A DNA stretch of 64,000 nt, from positions 20,710,260-20,774,259 of the forward strand of contig NC_081409.1 of the NCBI RefSeq assembly GCF_030272615.1, in the 5' to 3' direction. This stretch comes from Cryptomeria japonica (Eukaryota; Streptophyta; Pinopsida; Cupressales; Cupressaceae). The notes below the pieces were generated by a model that was given only the letters and a program-made list of their open reading frames with translations, was not told the origin of the DNA and did not search any database. Made by a program: the position numbers and the translations under genes. This document shows, piece after piece, positions 1 to 10,300 of this stretch; the stretch's first letter is position 1; the number at the start of each line of letters is the position of its first letter.

Positions 1-487
1 TGATCGAATTGGGTTTATATAAGAGGTTAAAGGCCTCTGGTATTGAGATTAATAGAGACTGTAATTAGGCATGGTAGATGCTATCACTGGCAGTTCATTC
101 TTCTAGATTGTTATCCAATTATCTTGAGGTGGTTATAACCTCTCTGTAGTCAGTGAGACTCCTTTGTAATGAGCAGTATGCTCTAGGTAGTGTGCCTTCC
201 TGCATGTGCAGGCCCCTTATTATATCACATAGTTTTTGTAGAAGTATCATCTGACTGTGGGTAGGCTTCCCACTGTGGTTTTTCCCTTTACCGGGTTTTC
301 CATGTACAAATCGTGGTGTTATGTGGTATGGTTGCATTGTGTTAATTCTTTGTTTCATTCTTAAGTTTTATTAATTACCGGTATCTGTTTATGTGCTCCG
401 GTTAAAGGTTATAAAGTGGTTTGATTAATATAATTTGTTGACAACTGACTCACTCCCCCTCTCAGTTGTCCACTGGTTATTCTAACA
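1..487 (+). repeat. 3' part of a Copia LTR (same family as the LTRs of element 1a)
   Basis: This stretch reads, on the plus strand, like the reverse complement of the LTRs at 17665-18926 and 46129-47366. It has the CAGTGAGACTCCTTTGTAAT block near 150, a GTGGGTAGG..CCCACTGTGG block near 257, and ends in TCTAACA at 487. The full family LTR is about 1.25 kb, so its 5' part lies outside the window. No primer-binding site follows the end, so it is a downstream LTR or a solo LTR. Confidence 0.8.
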
Positions 488-882
488 GATTCAATATGAT
501 TTTCAGGGGTTCACATGAAGATTTAAGTTATGGATATCTGTGTTGTGGTTGGTTTTTCTGTTGTTCAGTGTTGCTAGAGTGTTCAATATTTTGATCTGCA
601 TTACTCTGCATTGTAATATCTTGTTTTGCATATTTGGAGGAATGTTTGGGACATTGATGTGTATCTTCAATTCAAGTGGTTCATGGTTTGGAGCTCTGCA
701 ATTTATTTTTCTAGGTTGACAATCGTTGCAGTTAGTGTTCTTGAAGTTCCATATGATGATGATGATGTGATTCTAGTAATTTGAGTTGTTGTAGATGTTG
801 CGATGGTAATTCATGATGCTTGTGGATATTTCTGGATCGTGTGCCTTTTGTGTTGATGGTCTGCATTGATCGTTGTGTGCGT
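488..882 (+). repeat. Probable 5' piece of an old LTR interrupted by element A
   Basis: There is no ORF or known domain here. The stretch lies directly against the left TSD of element A, and the LTR-like sequence that resumes at 6457 is probably its continuation. Where the old LTR begins inside this interval (perhaps near 540) cannot be fixed by eye. The remainder is unassigned spacer. Confidence 0.4.
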
Positions 883-1668
883 TGTTGGCATTCTACACTA
901 TAGTGATAAATGATGGTGTTGTCATTGATGGCAACCTACCGACAACCTACTGGCAACCTACCGACAACCTACAGGAAGCCACCCAACATTCATATGGTAA
1001 ATCACTAACAAACACTTCACCGATAGTGGCAAGAATGTATACCAGCACCCTAGCTGATAGGAATAACTTTTTGTATTTATTTGTAAATATATTTTTGTAA
1101 AGCCGACATGGCATATTGTAATAGACTCATATATGTATGAGATCTTGTAAATCATTTACATAAGAAGTATGGATGTAGAAAAGTGATGAGTGAATATTAA
1201 GGTAGATTTTGTATAAGGTTATGGTTATAGTATGAGCTTAAACAAGTACTGAACCTGGCATAGAAGATGCTGAATTATAGCAGTGCATTATATTGGATTC
1301 TCATAATCCATTTTGTAAGTCAGTGAGACTTCCATTTGTAATTAAGCAGTGAGCTCTAGGCATTTGGCCTTCCTGCATGTGCAGGCACCACATTGTAAGT
1401 AATATCCATTCATTGGCCAGTGAGTGAATATTGTGGGTAACAAATCCCACCGAGGTTTTTCCCACACTGGGTTTCCTCATTAAAAATCTTGTGTTATGGT
1501 GTGTTTTCTATGATGTCTTTACTATTCATATTTACTGCATTAATTCTTGTTTACCGGTACACTATTTTGGAATGCAAAATACTTAATAAGGTTAAATATT
1601 CTATACACCGGTTAGATACCGATTCAGCCCCCCTCTCAGTATCTTTCAGACTATCATTAATCCTAACA
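883..1668 (+). repeat. 5' LTR of element A
   Basis: This 786 bp LTR starts TGTTGGCATTC and ends CCTAACA, and pairs with 5676-6456. It contains the CAGTGAGACTTCCATTTGTA block near 1320, the GTGGGTAACAAATCCCACC block near 1432, and a CCCCCCTCTCAGTATC tract just before its end. All of these are shared with the Copia LTRs elsewhere in the window. Confidence 0.9.
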
Positions 1669-1670
1669 AT

Positions 1671-1682
1671 TGGTATCAGAGC
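1671..1682 (+). other. Primer-binding site of element A
   Basis: TGGTATCAGAGC lies two bases after the LTR end. It matches the usual plant Copia PBS complementary to the 3' end of initiator methionine tRNA. Confidence 0.9.
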
Positions 1683-1739
1683 TTGGTCCTCTATTTTCAA
1701 AAGCCGAACAACTTGAGGAAGATTCTGACACTGGTACAA

Positions 1740-3007
1740 ATGGAAAACTTGAGAAATCAATTAGAAGGAGCTCTTGTGGACTATGATGCATAGACGTTGA
1801 AGAATATCAAACTTGAAGATGATCTGAGGACTGCACAAGAATTCATTTAAGGACTTCAGGAGAATCTCACTATTGCTAGAAATAAAAGAAATGAACTTCA
1901 TGAGAAGATGCGGAGTGATGATGATGAAAAGGAAACTCTTAATGAGCTTGTAAACAAGACGAGGCAAGAAAACATGACTTTGAGGAATGAAATGCAAGAC
2001 ATGACTATGAGATTTTGTAAAGACAGTGAAGACGAAAAGAAGAATGAAGATGACTTGACTTGGAGACTCAATGATGCTAGAAATGAAAATCTAAGACTCA
2101 GTCATGAAAATGATATGTTGAAGACAGATTTGATTCACATGGAACATGATAAAACTGAACTTATGAGACAAAAGGAATTCTGGAAAATGAGTTGGCTACT
2201 GCAAATCAACACAAAGAGAAATTCAAGAAAAGTTCAGAAGAACTTGATGATATGCTGAAAAATCAAAAACCTAATGGAGACACTAATGGACTTGGATTTG
2301 AAGTTGGAGAAAGTTCCGGTATTGCAAACAATCATGATCACTAAACTAGTAAGACAACCTAATGCTTACAAATTTAATGGGAAATTATTTAACTATAACA
2401 AGTATGGTCATAGAGAAAATCAGTGTAGATCTAGAAACAATCAGAACATTAATGCACCCACCGATCAATGTTCCAAATGCAACAAAATTGGTCACAATTC
2501 AGAAAACTGCAGAATGAATGTAAGATGTTATGTTTGTGGAAGATTTGGGCACTTATCTAATCAATGCATAACACAAACCGGCATAGGGTATGGAAAGGCT
2601 ATTCAAAAGAATAATGTGACTTGTTATGCTTGTAACAAGATTGGACATATTGCAAAATTTTATAGAAGCAAGACTTCACCGACAAACAATAAAGGACCCA
2701 GTTTGAAAGGCAAAGAGAAGGATGATGAGGTAAAGCAAGAATTTTCAAGACAATGGATTAGAAAGAGAGATCAAAATGTTGATGAGACTATTCCTTCACC
2801 GGTAGAACAAAGTATTATTCCACCTACAGGAGACTCTTCATCCAATTGAAAAAGTAACCCTTGGGGGTATTGCAACAAGTTGAAAATCATGCAAGTTTAC
2901 CCTCGGTTGATGGTGAGAAGATGGACTTCTTCTCTACTGGCAGATGTGTTAAGTTTCACTTAACCGATGAGCATTTATTGCAGTTGTTGGAAGAAAAGAC
3001 ATTATAA
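1740..3007 (+). pseudogene. ORF1 of element A: coiled-coil, multi-zinc-knuckle Gag-like protein (decayed)
   Basis: The ATG at 1740 is the first after the PBS and is in frame with the main reading. In-frame stops are TAG at 1791 and TAA at 1848. A frameshift lies near 2185: beyond it the coiled-coil-like reading continues in another frame to about 2330, and the zinc-knuckle part (2274-2849) is in the original frame again. The first 150 or so codons are Glu/Lys/Asn-rich with heptad-like leucines, indicating a coiled coil. Next come four CCHC knuckles. One near 2392 has lost its first two cysteines. Those at 2469-2510 and 2526-2567 are intact. The one at 2622-2663 ends in Phe-Tyr where Cys is expected. 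A short C-terminal extension can be read in another frame to a stop at 3005-3007. Knuckles of this kind bind nucleic acid in Gag proteins, so RNA packaging is the inferred role. The same coiled-coil plus knuckle layout recurs in the element starting at 62055. Confidence 0.8.
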
Positions 3008-3154
3008 ATCATTGATTTTCCCTCTTTTTTAATTCATCGAGCATTCAAACTTTCAGAGAGCACAAAAATCCGAGCGAAGGCAGCCAAGGCGAAGAAGTGA
3101 AGTGATTTCTCTCAAGCACTCAAACCATTATCAGGCAGATTAAGGTATTTATCA
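2998..3154 (+). promoter_or_regulatory. Possible internal promoter/leader of ORF2
   Basis: A TATA-like CATTATAAAT sits at 2999-3008, about 150 bases before the ORF2 ATG. It is followed by an ORF-free, leader-like stretch. ORF2 is separate from ORF1, so it needs its own promoter, splicing or reinitiation. This is a position-based suggestion only. Confidence 0.25.
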
Positions 3155-5467
3155 ATGGCTTCCTCCTCTGCTCTGAAATTTATTGCAAACCCTACTTTTG
3201 TAGAAGTTGTGAAACTCCCTAGGCCCATTTTTTAAATCATTCCTGAGATAGTGAAACAAGATGATTACATAGGTTCTTTTTCAAAAATTCCAAAAGGAGT
3301 TGCTTATGCTGAAGACCCTAGAATCTATATTCATTGCCATATTGAGGAATCAGGTTCTAAGGAAGTATGGAAAATGTTTAGAACTGTTATCTATGATGAA
3401 AATAGAAATATAAAACCCGAACACAAGGTAATTGAGACTTTAGGTTTTGTGGAAATCTTGGACATCCCTGATTTTCTTAAGGAGGTAGTAAGGATTGTCC
3501 TTAGCAGAGTTCATGGAGAATTATTTTGGCTAGATTATGTTTGTAAAATCACCAGAGAAGCAATTAGGGCAGTGACAGGTTTACCCTCCACCGATAGCAG
3601 GCCAGATAAGACTAAGAAGGTTCCTAATAATACTATCATGACATTAATAGGAGCAACATATGATAGCAGATCCCTGAGAGTAAATGAAGTCAAAGATGAG
3701 AGTGTCAGATTTATAAGCATGATCCTAGGATATAAAACCACACATGCAAACCGACTTAACTCAGTTTCCAATCTTTGGATTAAAAGTGCCTATGATATGG
3801 TGAATAATGATGCAAAAATAGATGTATGTGAGTGGTTAAAGGATGAGTTGATAGACAAATTGAAAAAGATCAAAGGTGATAAGAAAGGAAAATTTCATTT
3901 TGGCAATATTCTTGTATGTCTTATGTTGTACTTCACAAAAGAAGTTCTTGGTATTGGAAAGAAAGACTTTGGATATGATATATCGGTAGGAAAACAACTA
4001 CTAGAAATCTTCATCGGTATGGGCACAGACAAAGAAAACAATATAACAAAGTACTTCAAAACCTTCAAAGCAAAAATGAAAACAAGAGAGAGACTGCCAC
4101 AAAGTATTGTAGACAAATATGAAAAAGAAATATGTTTTATAATTAAAATGGATGAAATATGGATGGAGCCAGTTCTTCCTAGAACTGTATGGGTAACAGA
4201 AATGGGGTATGAGGTAGATGTAAATATCATTAATCCTAATAATATGAACATTGATACTCAGGAAGTAAACATTGTAGTGGATAAGGATAACACAAAGGTA
4301 AAGAAAGATATTGCTACTGAGCAACCGACAAAACATATTAAGGTTGAAACACAAACAAGGAAAGCAGAGAAAACAGAGCATTTAGTGGAACCCTTGGACA
4401 ATGGAATAGTTACTGGTAATACTGATGCAAGCACAGAGAAACCCACAAAGATACCGACAACAGATAGTATAGAGAAACCAACTGAGAAACCGACTGATTC
4501 ATAGGTACACATTGAGGTAGTGCAACTGAAAAGCACTGAGAAACCAAAACCATTGCTAGTAGAAATGCAAATACAGACTGATCAACAAGAGGTCAATACA
4601 AGCAAATTGGTTACTCCCACTGGAAGCACTGAGATTGTAAAGGTAGTTGGTCAGACATCTGGTACTTCACTAGCCGAATTTAGACCTACTAATGTGACTG
4701 AAGTACTTTTGGATTCAATAAAGAAAATAATAGATTGTAATGCATTGGCCTATAAAGCGATTGATGATACTATACCCATTCTTAAGATGATTGCACCCAA
4801 ATGCAATGTAGATAATGTAAAGGATTCTTTAAGTTAGTTAGACACATTCTCTAAATATATTGTTGGTAATATATTGATAGTTGATCAAATAAATGAGGAA
4901 ACATTAAAGGAGAAAATGGAAAAGGAAAAAGGAAAATTCTTTGAGGAAACAATAAACAAGTGCACAAAACACATCAATACACTTTTACCGGAACTGAATA
5001 CAACAATTTTGGAGTATAAAGAACTGTACAGAGATACTTGCAAGACAAATCTGTTAATAGTGGACATTGATAAGGAAATAAGCAAAGTTCAAAAGGAGAT
5101 AAATGATATAGCTGATAATATTATTTGTTCATTTGAACCTATATCAATTATTGAACAAGAAATTGTTGGATTTGAGGAAAAATTGGATAAGTTAGAGAAA
5201 GAGAAAGAAAGGATCAAGGCAAAAGTCAGAGAGCTTAAGCACAAACTCAATCCTAAGTTAGACAACCTTATCTCACTGAGGAAAGAAATCTTTGAGGTAT
5301 TAATTCAAGTTCAAAGGTCACCGGAGGAACATATGCATCATCTCACCGGTACAATCCAGAGAACTAAGGCAACTATGAAGGACAACAACATATTTATACA
5401 AAGCTTAAACTTGGTATTAGCAGACATATTCCAGGTTGTAACCAACTGGTTACAAAGTTCAAGTTGA
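3155..5467 (+). pseudogene. ORF2 of element A: ~770-codon protein of unknown function with C-terminal coiled coil
   Basis: I do not recognise this protein. The ATG at 3155 (Met-Ala-Ser-Ser-Ser) opens a single frame that runs to the TGA at 5465 without a frameshift. It is broken only by TAA at 3233, TAG at 4502 and TAG at 4835. Residues about 30-360 look globular and include a segment near residue 128 (ITREAIRAVTGLP). That segment faintly recalls the N-terminal part of plant transposon-associated proteins, which is a weak impression and not an assignment. Residues about 385-450 are low-complexity, rich in Thr, Glu, Lys and Pro, with repeated TEKPT-like words. Residues about 570-720 are charged and heptad-patterned, with a strong coiled coil around 665-702. 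The ORF sits where pol would be. It has no RT, integrase or protease motif. It could be an env-like accessory ORF, a captured host gene, or a second structural protein. Confidence 0.75.
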
Positions 5468-5503
5468 AATTATGCACTCATTTGACAATTTTTGACAACC
5501 TTT

Positions 5504-5675
5504 GTCATTGATGTCAAAGGGGGAGTAGTGGGATAGAGAAAAATGGTTATCAAAGGAGATCATCTGCTCAGGGGGAGCACACATTTTTTGTAACTTTTTA
5601 ATTTGGACTTCATTTTTGGAAACAGATTTTTGGATTTTTCTCATGAGTGTTGCCATCAATGCCAAAGGGGGAGAT
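5504..5675 (+). other. Multiple polypurine tracts before the 3' LTR of element A
   Basis: There are three G-rich purine tracts: AAAGGGGGAG after TTGATGTC at 5516-5525, AGGGGGAG at 5570-5577, and the LTR-adjacent AAAGGGGGAGAT at 5664-5675. The last is the functional position for plus-strand priming. Multiple PPTs are a known trait of Sirevirus-type Copia elements. Elements 1a and 1b show the same arrangement. Confidence 0.75.
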
Positions 5676-5728
5676 TGTTGGCATTCTACACTCTAGTGAG
5701 AAATGATGGTGTTGTCATTGATGGCAAC
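5649..5728 (+). repeat. Inverted repeat bracketing the PPT/3' LTR junction
   Basis: GTTGCCATCAATG at 5649-5661 is a perfect 13-base inverse of CATTGATGGCAAC at 5716-5728. The PPT and the first 40 bases of U3 lie in the loop. Equivalent pairs occur at the same place in elements 1a and 1b. Confidence 0.8.
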
Positions 5729-6456
5729 CTACTAGAAACCTACAGGAAGCCACCCAACATTCATATAATAAATTACCGGCAGACACCGACACCAGCAGAC
5801 ACTTCACCGACAACGGCAAGAATGTATACCGACACCCTAGCCGACAAGAACAACTTTTTGTATTTAATTATAAATATATTTTTGTAAAGACGACATGTCA
5901 TATTGTAATAGACTCATATATGTATGAGATCATGTAAATCATTTACATAAGAATTATGGATGTAGAAAAGTGATGAGCGAATATTAAGGCAGATTTTGTA
6001 TAAGGTTATGGTTATAGTATGAGCTTAAACTGGTACTGAACCTAGCATAGCAGATGCTGAATTGTAGCAGTACATTATATTGGATTCTCATAATCCATTT
6101 TGTAAGTCAGTGAGACTTCCATTTGTAATTGAGCAGTGAGCTCTAGGCAGTTGGCCTTACTGCATGTGTAAGCACCACATTGTAAGTAATATCCATTCAT
6201 TGGCCAGTGAGTGAATATTGTGGGTCACAAATCCCACCGAGGTTTTTCCCACACCGGGTTTCCTTGTTAAAAATATTGTGTTATGGTATGCTTTCTATGT
6301 TGTCTTTACTGTTCATATTTATTGCATTAATTCTTGTTTACCGATACACTGTTTTGGAATGCAAAATACTTAATAAGGTTAAATATTTTGTACACCGGTT
6401 AGATACTGATTCACCCCCCCCTCTCAGTATCTTTGGGACTATCATTAATCCTAACA
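5676..6456 (+). repeat. 3' LTR of element A
   Basis: This 781 bp LTR starts TGTTGGCATTCTACAC, ends CCTAACA, and pairs with 883-1668. The two copies differ by scattered substitutions and small indels, so the insertion is not recent. Confidence 0.9.
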
Positions 6457-7239
6457 TGTGTGATTGATGATTTTCTCATGTGTGTTAGTGTTCTTCATTA
6501 TTTTGGCTGACCAGATGATTATCGCATGTTGTGGATGTTCGATTCATAATTCTTGGAGGTGTTTCATATTTGAGGCGTATGATATGGGTCTGTGCTATGT
6601 CTTGGCCAACATTGCTTGGTCCGCATTTGATTTGTAGCATGTGTCGTTATATTTTTGTAATTAGGTGAAGTGTGTTGAGTTGACCTTGATGAGGTTGATG
6701 TCATGTATAAATTAATATAATATCTTTGTAATTATGTAATTGTATGGATGAGAATCAAAATGTATGTGCACTGAATGTATACATCTTTCAGAGGTAGAGA
6801 AGTGTGAGAAGAAGTAAGTTGTTATGTGCTTAACCGGAACTATAAACAGGCATAAGGAGATGTAATTTTTTAGTTCTTCATCTTCTGGATGTAATCTGAA
6901 TCTGTTTGTAAGACACTGAGTCTTCCCTAGGGTTGTAGCCCTTGTTGTTCTTGAGTAGTGAGCTCTAGGTAGTGTGCCTGAATACATGTGCATTCTCCTA
7001 GTTGTAATATTTCATATACTTCTAACATAGTATCATCATATTGTGGGTAGGTTCCCACCATGGCTTTTCCCTTGACTGAGTTTTCCACGTCAAAAATCTT
7101 GGTGTTATGTGTGTTCTTGATGTGTTGTTGATTCATGCTTTCATGCTTAATTATTAGATCTAAGAATAAGTTGAAATTTTGTAAGTTTGTGAGACAACTG
7201 ATTCACTCCCCTCTTAGTTGTTTGTCGATTATCAAAGCT
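6457..7239 (+). repeat. 3' part of an old Copia-style LTR (host of element A)
   Basis: This piece begins at the right TSD of element A. It carries the shared LTR blocks: a TTGTAAGACACTGAGTCTTC block near 6907, a GTGGGTAGGTTCCCACC block near 7043, TTTTCCACGTCAAAAATC near 7080, and CTCCCCTCTTAGTTG near 7206. It ends near 7239. No PBS follows. It is probably the continuation of 488-882. Confidence 0.6.
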
Positions 7240-7834
7240 ATTTCATCAAGGTCGGTCAAGAATATAACAAAAGTTAATGCCAACTAGAATACACATGTTA
7301 CCCACAATATTTAATCATGTCCCAAAACTATAAGCTCAAAAACAACTAATCAACGAAATGTGGATGACAAAACAAACTGTTCTATTCTAGAGGAACAAAG
7401 CAACTGATAGACTGAATTGTCGAACCATGTATCTCACCTTTCAGAGACCCAAAACACGTACAATATGGAGTGTAGGTACGTCTAATATACATGATCATAC
7501 TACCCAAGCCACAAATCCATATCTGCAATTATGGAGCAACACAGAGCAAACCATGATGGACAAAAACACCAAAATACCAGAAAAACAACAAAACAAGTCA
7601 ACAAAATTATGTTGACATCAATGACAACTAGTACTTAACACAACATTCTCCTTCATCAATGACAAGACTTCCAACACGTGCATGGTATGGTCCTGAAAAG
7701 TGACTTTTAAACAATGGTTTTTAGACATGCTTATTGAAAATCAATTTGTATCATCTAGGTATTGAAGTAAATTACATATTTGGAAACTAGACTATAAGTA
7801 CTATGTATTTCATATTAGTGAAATGTTTTCAAAT
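7240..7834. other. Unassigned intergenic sequence
   Basis: This is A+T-rich sequence with no convincing ORF, RNA gene or repeat pair. The 62-codon plus-strand frame near 7427 has no recognisable composition or neighbours. Confidence 0.6.
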
Positions 7835-8316
7835 TGTTGGTGTAAATAATTATTCATCATGGATATTATTACACCTTACTTAAGTTTACTTAAGAAATAC
7901 ATTTCATAGTAGTTTGGGTATGAGACACTTGGGTGTTTGTGCCACATTGGGATAGTGTGTGTAGGAGAAATTCCACCTTTTATGGCGTTGATCTTGTTAC
8001 TACTCTATCATATCCACTTATTGTGGAGTGATAATTCCACCTTCGGTGGGTGATCCACCTCATGTGGAATATTTTATTGTTTCTCCTATCTACCACACCT
8101 ATTTTCTACCTACCCTTGTTTCTTATTGAGCCACATGCCATGTTTGTGTGCTCACATATCCATATTGCCTTGCCTATATATGCAGGCTCATATTCATTGT
8201 ATGAACAACAATGTTTTTTTATCTATTGATGAGAATACAGTTTATTCTTGTCCTATATTTTGTCTCTCTATTTTGTACATTTCATTGAGCTCTTGATCTT
8301 GGCAAAATCTCACACA
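7835..8316 (+). repeat. Probable solo LTR
   Basis: This block of about 480 bp begins TGTTGGTGTAAATAATTATT and ends near CTCACACA. It has a TATA-like CCTATATATGCAGG near 8174 and A+T-rich flanks. It has no partner and no ORF beside it. Its beginning resembles LTRs I associate with conifer sequences, but this is from memory and unverified. No clean TSD was found, so the right boundary is approximate. Confidence 0.5.
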
Positions 8317-8751
8317 GATCCAATCTTTAAGTGCTTCAAATTTTTAGATCAATTGTGAAAAATTCTGAAAATCTGGAAAAGTACTTCTACTTTTTGGCCA
8401 AAATGTGGATTCAACTTCTTGCACCTACCCAAAAGTAAGTTGTTTGATAATGGTGTTAACCCTAGTTTACGAGAAGAAACTCCTTTGAGTGTGAATAGAT
8501 TTGAGCACAATGATGAATAGATACATTTCAATATAAGAAGATATATTCCTAAAATAAATGAAGGATAATGACATTACACAATAAAGAGTATTACCAACAA
8601 TTCGAAATCCATTGTCATGGTCATAGATGATTTAGCAATAAAGCACCAACTTGTGAGCTTCAACTATTGCAACAAAAAGATAATGATAGCCAAAAGAATT
8701 TTCTTGAAGATTGCAATGGTGGTTATAGAGATTTTGACAGAGTTTCCCAAT

Positions 8752-8787
<36 letters not shown>

Positions 8788-8844
8788 TTGCAAGTGATAT
8801 CGTTAAACAATGCCCATAAAATTAGTAAGAAGGGGAGTTTTGTT
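8317..8844. other. Upstream intergenic DNA with an (AG)n microsatellite
   Basis: There is no gene here. The only structured item is a pure (AG)15 tract at 8754-8783. A 107-codon frame across it is not coding: the repeat supplies its Arg-Glu run. Confidence 0.7.
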
Positions 8845-8848
8845 AGCT

Positions 8849-9672
8849 TGAATAAGAGGGAAGAGGAATTATGTTCTCATTTGGGCATTATTACATGCGT
8901 CATAAGCAATCCACATGAAAAGTGCACCTTTGAAATTTGAGAATTTATTAGATTTTAGAGTGTCGCATAAACATTTGTACGTAGTGCTACTAGCGCTACT
9001 ATCCAAAAGAATTTTGATAAAATTAAGCATGCGAGTTGCTAATACCTCATGCTTGTTAATTGGAAAATAAAAACTTTTCATATACAAATATAATTTTTTT
9101 ATCATTTATTTTCAAATCCAAGTGAGTTCATATTGTAAGTATTGAATTTCACAATCAACATAATATTTTCTATTCCTTGTCTTGCTATTTTGATGATATA
9201 TTACAAAATAGAAATTTTCAATTCTTGTGCGTAGACTACCTAATTGTTTCACTTGACTATTTCTCAAACTTCTTGATTTTTGTATTCTATCCCTTTTATT
9301 TTATGTACAAAAGACATTCACATAAAAATGAACCCTTATACAATTACAACAGTATCCTTCCATAAAATTAGTCCTTGCTCCTACAAAAAATTTATGCTTA
9401 TTTATCTTCTTATGCCTCCGTTAACAACTCATTTAAAATAGATTCTTTGTTTGAACAAGAGGAAAGAGGAATTACTTTCTCATTCGATGTGTCATGACAT
9501 GTGTCATAAACAATGCACACAAAAAATACACTTTTGAAATTTGAAGATTTATTAGATTTTTTATTCCCTTTTATCTATTTTGAAAAAAAAATTCAATTCT
9601 TTTTTGGACTACTTGATTGTTTCACTTCACTATTTATCAAATTTGTTAATTTGGTATTCTCTTTTATTTACT
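8849..9672 (+). repeat. Diverged direct duplication upstream of the DUF1218 gene
   Basis: 8849-8957 and 9453-9560 are homologous: an AAGAGGAATTA block, a TCATAA.CAATGCACA block and TTTGAAATTTGA..ATTTATTAGA are in the same order. Similarity resumes in 9205-9300 versus 9588-9672 around TTCAATTCTT, CTACTTGATTGTTTCACTT and CTATTT.TCAAA. The second copy lacks about 250 bases of the first. There is no coding sense in either. Confidence 0.65.
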
Positions 9673-10200
9673 AACTTCTTCATGCTTCCATAGAATATTT
9701 CCTTTAAATATTCAAATCTTCTAACATAATCTAATTTCCAACTTCTCTCATTTTGAAAAGCAAGTCATAGTCTATTATTATTATTTAATCTAGTGAAGAA
9801 AGGAATCTAATTATGTAGAATATTAAAACATTCAATTTAGAAAAACAAAGAAATATTAAAAAAAAATGTAGTGTCAATTGTTCTCTCTTGTGACTGCTTT
9901 GCATATTTTTGAATGAACAATTCTAACTTAATTTTATTTTCAATAATTAATAATTCTAAATATTTTTTTAATAATTTAATTTTTTATTAAATAAATACTT
10001 CAGTTTCCAACATTTCAAATATCAGAAAATAACAATAAATCACACAAATCCTCAGTTAAGGGGCTATGAGGTGTCAACACTAGAAGAAATACTTTGTCCT
10101 CTGGCTTGAACAACGTGTGAAAGGTTGTCTCCTCTGGAAGGTTGCTTGATACTTTGTTTCCTTCTGTCAATTAAAGGGCCTGCTGTCCTTCCACCTTTAT
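9673..10200. other. A+T-rich upstream region of the DUF1218 gene
   Basis: This is very A+T-rich spacer up to about 10020, then a more balanced stretch (10060-10200) that probably contains the proximal promoter. I see no ORF or clear repeat. Confidence 0.5.
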
Positions 10201-10213
10201 TCCCTCTTCTATC

Positions 10214-10300
10214 TATATATGATTCTGTTTCGTTATAAAAGTACTCAATTCCTACAGGCGGTGGTAAGGCATCACTCAGAGAGCAGAATTGCAGCCAAAG
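10214..10300 (+). promoter_or_regulatory. Core promoter and 5' leader of the DUF1218 gene
   Basis: TATA candidates are CTATATATG at 10213-10221 and TTATAAAAG at 10233-10241, about 85 and 65 bases before the ATG. The start context GCCAAAGATGA at 10301 is a reasonable plant initiation context. The transcription start site cannot be fixed from sequence alone. Confidence 0.5.

Larger units (their letters stand above)
883..6456 (+). mobile_element. Element A: non-autonomous LTR retrotransposon with two long ORFs and no pol
   Basis: The element has paired direct LTRs (883-1668 and 5676-6456), TG..CA ends, a PBS like the 3' end of initiator tRNA-Met, and a polypurine tract ending at 5675. Flanking 5-mers are TGCGT (878-882) and TGTGT (6457-6461). 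They differ by one C/T in a CpG, as expected for an aged TSD. The 4.0 kb interior holds ORF1 (coiled coil plus zinc knuckles, 1740-3007) and ORF2 (unknown, 3155-5467). No aspartic protease, integrase, reverse transcriptase or RNase H motif is present on either strand. Its LTR ends, PBS and PPT region resemble those of the Copia elements in this window, so trans-mobilisation by Copia enzymes is inferred. Stops in both ORFs show the copy is decayed. Confidence 0.85.

Noticed and set aside
3535..4536. Minus-strand frames of 78-126 codons opposite ORF2 of element A
   Set aside because: They overlap one another and lie wholly against a longer, biased plus-strand frame with no domain of their own.
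883..6456. Element A as a degraded autonomous Copia
   Set aside because: No stretch of its 4.0 kb interior resembles protease, integrase, RT or RNase H, and ORF2 occupies the pol position without a frameshift.
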